Positions 1-5,167 of a stretch of DNA of 6,547 bases are shown piece after piece. The notes under the pieces are model-generated. The model did not search any database. It was not told the DNA's origin and was given only the letters and a program-made list of their open reading frames with translations. Origin of the DNA: an uncultured Eubacteriales bacterium. Lineage in GTDB: Bacteria; Bacillota; Clostridia; Oscillospirales; Oscillospiraceae. The stretch spans positions 1-6,547 of the forward strand of contig USPI01000083.1 of assembly GCA_900556535.1 (NCBI GenBank), given 5' to 3'. The translations under genes were made by a program, and so were the position numbers. Positions within the stretch are counted from its first letter, which is position 1; each line of letters opens with the position of its first letter.

Positions 1-540
1 AACGCTGCCGACGTCGTTTGCGAGCACGTCCGTTGCCATCATCAGCTCGTTATATCTGTCGCGGCTCACGGCGGAGTGCGAGGTCACGAAGCTCACGATG
101 CGCTCCTGGATGCGGGCAAAATAATTATAGGTCTGCGCGGCGCCTATAACGACGCCGTTTAAGCGCACGGGGTGTATCGTCATGCCCGCCGAGGGCGCAA
201 TGTAGCTGCGCTTTGCCGCAACCGCAAGCGGGACGCCTATGGAATGACCGCCGCCGAGCACGAGCGACACCGTGGGCTTTTTCATTCCCGCAATAAGCTC
301 CGCTATGCCGAGTCCCGCTTCAACATCGCCGCCGACGGTATTGAGCAGAATGAGCAGCCCCTTTATTTCCTCCGACTCCTCCACCGCGGCAAGAAGCGGC
401 ATTATATGCTCGTACTTGGTCGTTTTTGTGTCCTCGGGAAGCACCTGATGTCCCTCTATCTGTCCGACTATCGTAAGGCAGTGTATGCTCCCCTCCCTGC
501 CCTGCGGGCAGCTGCTGCCGAGCTCTTTTATTTCGTCCAA
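1..540 (-). CDS. tepA: TepA-like ClpP-family serine protease, 5' part (3' end beyond window)
   Basis: I translated this frame by hand: 180 codons run from a TTG start at 540-538 to the left window edge without a stop. The product is a ClpP-fold peptidase of the TepA (B. subtilis YmfB) group. Visible landmarks are IHCLTIVGQIEGH (about residues 19-31), NTVGGDVEAG (67-76), the nucleophile motif GGGHSIGVP with Ser100, and MTIHPVR with the presumed catalytic His123. TepA proteins are roughly 240 residues, so about a quarter is missing. TTG is chosen because GAGGTGAT, an eight-base match to the ideal Shine-Dalgarno, ends four bases before it, and the next in-frame ATG would delete conserved sequence. 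B. subtilis TepA has been linked to protein export and to a role in spore outgrowth; the role here is inferred by homology only. In many Firmicutes an ftsK/spoIIIE gene follows, but that lies outside the window. The ribosome binding site is buried in a hairpin (see 539-582). Confidence 0.9.
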   Translation of the reverse strand, partial: MDEIKELGSSCPQGREGSIHCLTIVGQIEGHQVLPEDTKTTKYEHIMPLLAAVEESEEIKGLLILLNTVGGDVEAGLGIAELIAGMKKPTVSLVLGGGHSIGVPLAVAAKRSYIAPSAGMTIHPVRLNGVVIGAAQTYNYFARIQERIVSFVTSHSAVSRDRYNELMMATDVLANDVGSV

Positions 541-582
541 AAAAATCACCTCATACCTATTTTGGCAGGTACGAGGCGATTT
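539..582 (-). terminator. Hairpin with U-run: probable intrinsic terminator of the prfA operon, overlapping the tepA RBS
   Basis: Read on the minus strand, bases 582-567 pair with 558-543 to give 16 continuous pairs around an 8-base loop, followed by T residues to 539 (a run of seven T at 545-539, three of them in the stem). Two of the pairs (548/577 and 553/572) are G-U wobbles in minus-strand RNA but A-C mismatches in plus-strand RNA, which argues for a minus-strand RNA role. The stem begins 12 bases after the aminopeptidase TAA. It has the form of a rho-independent terminator, but tepA begins immediately after it with its SD in the 3' arm, so termination, attenuation and RBS masking are all possible. 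Confidence 0.75.
545..552 (-). promoter_or_regulatory. Strong Shine-Dalgarno of tepA, inside a hairpin arm
   Basis: The minus strand reads GAGGTGAT here, matching eight consecutive bases of the ideal anti-16S sequence, four bases before the TTG codon at 540-538. It decides the tepA start. All eight bases lie in the 3' arm of the hairpin at 543-582, so the site would be base-paired whenever that hairpin forms. A GTG at 549-547 is an in-frame alternative start, but it lacks a comparable site upstream. Confidence 0.8.
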
Positions 583-593
583 ATTAAATTGCT

Positions 594-1976
594 TTATGCT
601 TTGTATGCCGCAAGCACGCCGAGGTAGGTCATGAAGCAGTCATACTTTGCGACGGTCTCGAAGGGAGAGTGCATACTCATGACGGGAACGCCCGCGTCGA
701 TGGTGTCGATATTGCGGTTTGCCATGAACTTTGCGATGGTGCCGCCGCCGCCCTGATCGACCTTGCCGAGCTCGCACATCTGCCACACAACGCCGTTGTC
801 GGCAAAGAGCCTGCGCAGGTAAGCCACGACCTCGGCAGATGCATCGGAGGTACCGCTCTTGCCGCGCGCGCCGGTGAACTTGCAGATGCCCATGCCGTAG
901 TTGAGGCGGGCGTCGTTGCGCTTCTCGCTGACCTCGGGGTAGTTCGGGTCAAATGCCGCGGTCACATCCGCAGACAGGCAGAAGCTGTTTTCAAAGCAGC
1001 GGCGCAGGGGCACGCTCTGAGTGCAGCACAGCTCCTCCATGAAGCATTCAAACGCGCTGCTCTGCATACCGCTCACGCCGTCAGAGCCCGTCTCCTCCTT
1101 GTCGGCCAGGATGCAGACGCAGGTCTTTTCCGGTGCACCGTCAAGGTCGAGGATGGCCTTGAGCTCGGCATATGCGCACACACGGTCGTCGTGGCCGTAG
1201 CCGCCTATGAGCGAGCGGTCAAGTCCGATCTCGCGCACCTCGAATGCGGGAACGGCGGTGAGCTCTGCGGAGAGGAAGTCCTCCTCGACGATGCCGTAGC
1301 GGTCGTTGAGGATGCTCATGACTGCCAGCTTCACTCTGTCACTGCCGTCGTCGGCATAGGGTACGCTGCCGATGAGAATGTTGAGACTCTCGCCGGTGAT
1401 GCCCTCCTCCATGGTCTTTTTCATCTGGTCCTTGCCCAGATGCGGGAGAAGGTCGGTTATGACAAACTGGGGGTCGGCTGCGTCGCGGCCTATGGTCACG
1501 TCGATGACCTCGCCGTTTTTGAGCGCAACGACGCCGTGCAGCTCAAGGGGGATGGTGACCCACTGATATTTCTTGATGCCGCCGTAGTAATGGGTCTTGA
1601 AGAACGCAAGCTCATCGCTCTCAAACAGGGGATTCTGCTTGAGGTCTATACGCGGGGAGTCAACGTGAGCTCCGGCAATAACGCTGCCTTCCTCAAGGCT
1701 CTTTTTTCCGATAACGGCGAGCATGAGCGCCTTGCCGCGGTTGTTGCAGTAGACCTTATCGCCTGCGGAAAGAGCCATGCCCTTTTTGTACTCGACAAAG
1801 CCCTTGTCCTCCGCCATCTCGATCGCGAGCTTTACCGCCTCGCGCTCGGTGCGGGCGTTATTGAGAAAATACATATAGCCCGCGCAGTAGTCCTCCATGT
1901 CGATGCGCTGCTGCGTGGTCATGGTATCATAACCGTTTTTCTGCGTGTAGAACAGTTCGTCTCTGATATCACTCAT
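594..1976 (-). CDS. apeA: M18 family zinc aminopeptidase (aspartyl aminopeptidase type)
   Basis: This 460-residue cytoplasmic metallopeptidase of family M18 removes N-terminal residues from peptides, typically acidic ones in characterised members, and so probably works in peptide turnover. The full metal-binding and catalytic set is visible: AHVDSPR (His104), GYGHDDRV (Asp263/264), DKEETGSDG (Glu294/295), SADVTAAFDPNY (Asp337), and MSMHSPFE near the C-terminus (His436). The length and motif spacing match bacterial 'aminopeptidase 1' proteins, so it looks intact. The symbol apeA follows the convention for clostridial homologues. Its ATG overlaps the stop of the tsaC/coaE gene by four bases (ATGA, 1973-1976). 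The only nearby Shine-Dalgarno (AGGAA, about 11 bases upstream) is poorly spaced, so translation probably depends on coupling to the upstream gene. The gene is followed by the hairpin at 539-582. Substrate preference cannot be read from the sequence. Confidence 0.93.
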   Translation of the reverse strand: MSDIRDELFYTQKNGYDTMTTQQRIDMEDYCAGYMYFLNNARTEREAVKLAIEMAEDKGFVEYKKGMALSAGDKVYCNNRGKALMLAVIGKKSLEEGSVIAGAHVDSPRIDLKQNPLFESDELAFFKTHYYGGIKKYQWVTIPLELHGVVALKNGEVIDVTIGRDAADPQFVITDLLPHLGKDQMKKTMEEGITGESLNILIGSVPYADDGSDRVKLAVMSILNDRYGIVEEDFLSAELTAVPAFEVREIGLDRSLIGGYGHDDRVCAYAELKAILDLDGAPEKTCVCILADKEETGSDGVSGMQSSAFECFMEELCCTQSVPLRRCFENSFCLSADVTAAFDPNYPEVSEKRNDARLNYGMGICKFTGARGKSGTSDASAEVVAYLRRLFADNGVVWQMCELGKVDQGGGGTIAKFMANRNIDTIDAGVPVMSMHSPFETVAKYDCFMTYLGVLAAYKA

Positions 1977-3181
1977 TTTTTAAGCACTTCCTTAAACAGT
2001 TTTTTGCATTGTTTTCTAAAATCGGCTTCGCTGCCGTCATTATGCAGGACATAGCCGCATTTTTCCTCGAAATATTCGTTGGGGTACTGCGCCGCGACTC
2101 GCATTAGCGCGTACTCATAGCTTATGCCGTCGCGCTTCATGATACGCTCGATGCGCGTCGTTTTTTCTGCCACGACACCGATAACGGCCTTGCATCTTGC
2201 GCCGAGCCCGCTTTCTATGAGCGCAATGGCGTCCACGGCCGCAAGCGTGCCGCCCTGCATGGCCCAGTCGCGCAGTCTTTTATCAAACTCGACGCCGATA
2301 TAATGATGCGTTATCGCGTTCAGATCCTCAAGCGCCGCTTCGTTTGAAAACACCGTCGCGCCGAGAGCCTTGCGGTCGAGCTTGCCGTCCGTTACGGTCC
2401 CGGGAAATGAGCGTTCAATATCCGCGAGCATCTGCCCGTCGGTTTCGAGCAGCTCGTGATAAAGCGCATCGCAGTCGATAACAAGCGCGCCGAGAGCCTC
2501 AAGCTCGCTCAGTGCGGTCGTTTTGCCGCAGCCTGTGCCGCCGGTTATTCCGATGAGCGTGATGCCCTCGGCAAGGGCGGAGCTTATTTCCTCCTCCGGC
2601 AGAGCACCGCGGCGCAGGATCTTATACGGCGCACAGCTCATGTCGATTATGGTCGATTCCGTACCCAAGCCGCACTCGCCCCCGTCAACGACGGCGGAAA
2701 TTTTTCCGTCAAAGTAGCAGAGCACCTCCTGCGCGGTGACGGGGCTCTTTTCGCCCGAGGGATTTGCCGAGGGAGCGGCAAACGGCAACTTTGCCTTCTT
2801 TAAAAGCGCCTGCGTAAGCGGGTGATCGGGACAGCGCAGCGCAACGGTTTTGCCTCCCGCTCTGACTATGTCGGGCACGATGTCCTTGGAGTTTAAAACG
2901 ATGGTCAGAGGTCCCGGCCAGAATTTATCCATCAGCACCCGCGCCTGCTTCGGCACCGCGCTGCAATATTTCGTCACTGCCGCGCCCTTATGGAGCATGA
3001 GCGCAAGGGGCTTCACCTCGGGGCGGCCCTTGACCTCATAGACCTGCTCGACCGCCTGCGCGTCAAGACCGCTGCACGCAAGACCGTACACCGTTTCCGT
3101 CGGCACCGCGACAAGCTTGCCCGCGGCTATCATTTTTGCCGCCTCGTTAAGGTTCTTTTCCGTTATTATCTTGGTTTCCAT
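1973..3181 (-). CDS. tsaC/coaE: Fused threonylcarbamoyl-AMP synthase (TsaC/Sua5 domain) and dephospho-CoA kinase (CoaE)
   Basis: A 402-residue two-domain protein. Residues 1 to about 205 form a YrdC/TsaC domain, which makes threonylcarbamoyl-AMP from threonine, bicarbonate and ATP for tRNA t6A37. Motifs include VPTETVYGL (26-34), KGRPEVKP (51-58), PSANPSG (137-143), GTESTIID (173-180) and ILRRGAL. It lacks the extra C-terminal domain of long Sua5 proteins. Residues about 207-402 form a dephospho-CoA kinase, the last step of CoA synthesis. They show the P-loop GITGGTGCGKTT (211-222), DCDALYHELL, KLDRKALGATVF, a lid-like RIERIMKRDGIS and VLHNDGS. The seam SALAEGITLIG has no start codon, stop or long linker, so this looks like a true gene fusion. 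The ATG shares one base with the prfA stop (TGATG), with GGAG five bases upstream. Family assignment is firm; that both activities persist is inferred. Confidence 0.93.
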   Translation of the reverse strand: METKIITEKNLNEAAKMIAAGKLVAVPTETVYGLACSGLDAQAVEQVYEVKGRPEVKPLALMLHKGAAVTKYCSAVPKQARVLMDKFWPGPLTIVLNSKDIVPDIVRAGGKTVALRCPDHPLTQALLKKAKLPFAAPSANPSGEKSPVTAQEVLCYFDGKISAVVDGGECGLGTESTIIDMSCAPYKILRRGALPEEEISSALAEGITLIGITGGTGCGKTTALSELEALGALVIDCDALYHELLETDGQMLADIERSFPGTVTDGKLDRKALGATVFSNEAALEDLNAITHHYIGVEFDKRLRDWAMQGGTLAAVDAIALIESGLGARCKAVIGVVAEKTTRIERIMKRDGISYEYALMRVAAQYPNEYFEEKCGYVLHNDGSEADFRKQCKKLFKEVLKK

Positions 3182-4251
3182 CAGCTCTCCGCCTGCTTCC
3201 TGAGCTTTTCCGCCTGCTCCGCGGTCACGAGCGCGTCAATGATGGGGTCAAGCCCGCCGTTGAGCACGCTCTGGATATTGAAATTTCGCACCTCGCCCGT
3301 GAGCCTGTGATCGGTCACGCGGTTTTGGGGGAAGTTATACGTTCTCACCCTGTCCGAGCGGTCGCCCGAGCCGACCTGGCTCTTGCGCTCGGCAGCAATA
3401 GCCGCGGCCTGCTTCTGCTGCTCAGCCTCATACAGCTTCGAGCGCAGTATCTTCATCGCGCGATCCTTGTTTTTATACTGGCTGCGCTCGTCCTGACACT
3501 CAACGACGACGCCCGTTGGCAGATGCGTTATGCGGATGGCGCTTTCGGTCTTGTTAACGTGCTGACCTCCCGCTCCGGACGAGCGATAGGTGTCTATCTG
3601 AAGGTCGGCGGGGTTAATTTCAAACTCGACCTCCTCCGCCTCCGGCAGCACCGCCACCGTGGCAGCCGAGGTGTGTATCCTGCCGCCGGATTCCGTTTCC
3701 GGCACACGCTGAACTCTGTGGCCGCCCGCCTCGAACTTGAGCCGCGAATATGCGCCCTGACCTTCGATGACGAAGCTCATTTCCTTTATGCCGCCAAGCT
3801 CGGTTTCGTTCACATTGACAATATCCGTTTTCCAGCCCTTGCTCTCGGCATACATGGAATACATTCTGAAAAGATCGTGCGCAAACAGAGCGCTCTCCTC
3901 GCCGCCCACGCCGGAGCGGATCTCCATGATGACGTTGCGCTCATCGTTGGGGTCGCGCGGCAGAAGAAGTATCTTTATCTCCTCGCCGAGCTCCTCGATG
4001 CGCGCCTTTGCCTCGTTATACTCCTCCTGAGCGAGCTCCTTGAACTCGGGGTCGGACATGAGCTCCTCCGCCTCCTGCATCGCTTTTTCGCAGCCGGTGT
4101 ATTCCCGATAGGCGTTCACGATGGGCTCAAGCTCCTTCATCTCGCGCACACATTTTGTGTATGCCGCGGGATCGGCGTAAATATCGCCCATCTCCATGCG
4201 CTGCGCAAGCTCGGAATATCTGTTTTCAAGCTGTCTGAGTTTTTCCAGCAT
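3181..4251 (-). CDS. prfA: Peptide chain release factor 1
   Basis: This is release factor 1, which reads UAA and UAG in the ribosomal A site and triggers hydrolysis of peptidyl-tRNA. At 356 residues it is close to the usual ~360 for the family. Visible landmarks are the N-terminal helical region, GVGGEES (115-121), the stop-codon reading P-x-T motif PET (184-186) in domain 2, and the catalytic GGQ (228-230) with its flanking [17 protein letters not shown] segment. RF2 would carry SPF in place of PET. The C-terminal [19 protein letters not shown] segment is also typical. The ATG at 4251-4249 has a well-placed AGGAG (4258-4262). It is the first gene of the operon driven by the promoter at 4282-4310, and its TGA overlaps the next start by one base. 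The PrmC methyltransferase that modifies the GGQ glutamine, often encoded next to prfA, is absent here. Confidence 0.97.
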   Translation of the reverse strand: MLEKLRQLENRYSELAQRMEMGDIYADPAAYTKCVREMKELEPIVNAYREYTGCEKAMQEAEELMSDPEFKELAQEEYNEAKARIEELGEEIKILLLPRDPNDERNVIMEIRSGVGGEESALFAHDLFRMYSMYAESKGWKTDIVNVNETELGGIKEMSFVIEGQGAYSRLKFEAGGHRVQRVPETESGGRIHTSAATVAVLPEAEEVEFEINPADLQIDTYRSSGAGGQHVNKTESAIRITHLPTGVVVECQDERSQYKNKDRAMKILRSKLYEAEQQKQAAAIAAERKSQVGSGDRSDRVRTYNFPQNRVTDHRLTGEVRNFNIQSVLNGGLDPIIDALVTAEQAEKLRKQAES

Positions 4252-4257
4252 CGTTTT

Positions 4258-4262
4258 CTCCT
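4258..4262 (-). promoter_or_regulatory. Shine-Dalgarno of prfA
   Basis: AGGAG on the minus strand lies six bases before the ATG at 4251-4249. Its position supports this start for release factor 1. Confidence 0.8.
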
Positions 4263-4281
4263 GATAACTTTATATTAGAGT

Positions 4282-4310
4282 ATGATACCACACTTTTTCG
4301 TTTCTGTAAA
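4282..4310 (-). promoter_or_regulatory. Sigma-A-type promoter of the prfA operon
   Basis: The minus strand carries TTTACA at 4310-4305 (five of six matches to TTGACA), a 17-base spacer, and TATCAT at 4287-4282 (five of six matches to TATAAT). Transcription would start near 4275, giving a leader of about 25 bases before prfA. The -35 box lies two bases from the terminator of the preceding gene, which supports an independent transcription unit starting here. Confidence 0.8.
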
Positions 4311-4312
4311 TG

Positions 4313-4338
4313 AAAAAGCCGACCCGAGGCCGGCTTTT
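4313..4338 (-). terminator. Intrinsic terminator of the lipoprotein gene
   Basis: On the minus strand bases 4338-4328 pair with 4324-4314 in an 11-bp stem (AAAAGCCGGCC with GGTCGGCTTTT, one G-U pair) around a three-base loop, ending in a five-T run. It starts 16 bases after the lipoprotein TGA. On the plus strand the G-U pair becomes an A-C mismatch, so it is best read as a minus-strand terminator. Confidence 0.85.
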
Positions 4339-4354
4339 GGTGTTTTATCTGTTT

Positions 4355-5017
4355 TCAGGGGTACAGGATCATGAGCATATCGATGCGCTGGAAATCGCCC
4401 TCATCAATGCTGTACACGCCGTCATCGTCCTTGGTGACCTGAACGGAGATAGTCTGCGGGTCAAGGTAGCCGATGGTGGATATTCTGTTCTTCACGAGGT
4501 CGATAATGGCATTCGCCCATGCTTCCTCGTACTCCTCGTCGCTCATATCATTAAAATCGCCGTCGTCGATGCGAGCCTGCCACATAGCGTTAAAATTGTC
4601 GGCGTCGTCATCGGTCACCTTCTGGAATATGTCGATGGGATAGACGGTCAGCTCAACGAGGTATTTGTCATCGCTGCCGGTCTCGCTGCCGACCTCGTAC
4701 TTGCTCTTTGCGTAGATCTCGTGATACAGATCGGCGATCTCGTCTCTGATATCGTCGCCGCATATATCAAGGTCAATGTTAAAATACGCGGCGAAGTACT
4801 CGACCTCGTTGTCGATGCCGGTCTCGTAATCATCCTTTGCCTTCTCCTCGTTGCTGCTTACGAGCTTGAGATAATCGCTGCTGAACTTTCCGAGATACAC
4901 CGCGTCAAGGTTACCCTGAACGAGCTCCTTTGCCGGAACCTTGCTGCCGCAGCCGGTCAAAAGTGCCGCGCACATAACGAGCACCAGAATTACGGCTATT
5001 ATCCTGACTTTCTTCAT
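4355..5017 (-). CDS. Acidic secreted lipoprotein of unknown function
   Basis: I do not recognise a family for this 220-residue protein. The N-terminus is a lipoprotein signal peptide: basic MKKVR, a hydrophobic stretch (about 6-20) and a lipobox LLTGC with Cys23 as the predicted lipidated residue. The mature chain should therefore be anchored on the outer face of the cytoplasmic membrane. It is rich in Asp and Glu, with acidic clusters near 133-139 (TDDDADN), 156-168 (DDGDFNDMSDEEYEEA), 199-202 and 206-208. Alternating hydrophobic segments such as KYLVELTVYPIDIF and PQTISVQVTKDDDGVYSID suggest a small alpha/beta fold. GAGAGG lies seven bases before the ATG. The gene stands alone between two terminators and has a full-consensus promoter, which suggests strong expression. 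Solute binding, envelope function or calcium binding by the acidic patches are all guesses. Confidence 0.85.
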   Translation of the reverse strand: MKKVRIIAVILVLVMCAALLTGCGSKVPAKELVQGNLDAVYLGKFSSDYLKLVSSNEEKAKDDYETGIDNEVEYFAAYFNIDLDICGDDIRDEIADLYHEIYAKSKYEVGSETGSDDKYLVELTVYPIDIFQKVTDDDADNFNAMWQARIDDGDFNDMSDEEYEEAWANAIIDLVKNRISTIGYLDPQTISVQVTKDDDGVYSIDEGDFQRIDMLMILYP

Positions 5018-5024
5018 ATTGTTT

Positions 5025-5030
5025 CCTCTC
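5025..5030 (-). promoter_or_regulatory. Shine-Dalgarno of the lipoprotein gene
   Basis: GAGAGG on the minus strand is seven bases before the ATG at 5017-5015. It supports the start that gives a complete lipoprotein signal peptide. Confidence 0.7.
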
Positions 5031-5065
5031 TTTTTGTAAAAATAGCACGAAATATCGCTGCCTTT

Positions 5066-5094
5066 ATTATATTGACGCGCGCACTCAATGTCAA
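5066..5094 (-). promoter_or_regulatory. Full-consensus sigma-A promoter of the lipoprotein gene
   Basis: The minus strand carries TTGACA (5094-5089), exactly 17 bases, then TATAAT (5071-5066), so both hexamers match the consensus at all six positions. Transcription would start near 5059, leaving a leader of about 40 bases. The spacer and -35 region contain short inverted repeats (ATTGA/TCAAT at 5071-5075 and 5085-5089; TTGAC/GTCAA at 5072-5076 and 5090-5094) that could be an operator or chance. Confidence 0.92.
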
Positions 5095-5126
5095 GCGAAG
5101 CAATCGTTTTGTCTGAACAATATCAC

Positions 5127-5152
5127 AAAAAAAGACGCCCGAAGGCGTCTTT
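5127..5152 (-). terminator. Strong intrinsic terminator of the symporter gene (UUCG tetraloop)
   Basis: On the minus strand AAAGACGCC (5152-5144), loop TTCG (5143-5140) and GGCGTCTTT (5139-5131) form a perfect 9-bp stem closed by a C-UUCG-G tetraloop. T continues to 5127 for a seven-T run. It starts 15 bases after the symporter TGA. The stem is also perfect on the plus strand, but no plus-strand gene ends here. Confidence 0.93.
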
Positions 5153-5167
5153 CTTTGAATGCTTAAA

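Noticed and set aside
584..615. A possible separate tepA promoter (TTTAAT as -10 near the aminopeptidase stop).
   Set aside because: The only candidate -35 upstream (TTGCGG, 19-base spacer) matches poorly, so the hexamer is probably just AT-rich sequence around the stop codon and terminator.
172..627. A 151-codon plus-strand open frame opposite tepA.
   Set aside because: It is codon-aligned with tepA and crosses the hairpin and the intergenic gap. The minus strand carries the conserved ClpP-like sequence.
669..2054. A 461-codon open frame on the plus strand opposite the aminopeptidase.
   Set aside because: It is codon-aligned with the minus-strand gene, so its stops would appear only where that gene uses TTA, CTA or TCA codons, which this GC-rich organism avoids. 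The translation shows no family motifs and the true gene has a full catalytic set.
3307..4278. A 323-codon open frame on the plus strand opposite prfA.
   Set aside because: It is codon-aligned with prfA and open for the same codon-use reason. The opposite strand is unmistakable release factor 1.
4310..5116. A 268-codon plus-strand open frame with hydrophobic stretches opposite the lipoprotein gene.
   Set aside because: Its hydrophobic valine/leucine/isoleucine runs arise from the Asp/Glu-rich codons on the other strand. It runs through both the lipoprotein promoter and its terminator, and it is codon-aligned with the lipoprotein gene.
5127..5152. Reading the hairpin as a bidirectional terminator serving a plus-strand gene.
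   Set aside because: The stem is symmetric, but no credible plus-strand gene ends here, so only the minus-strand role is supported.
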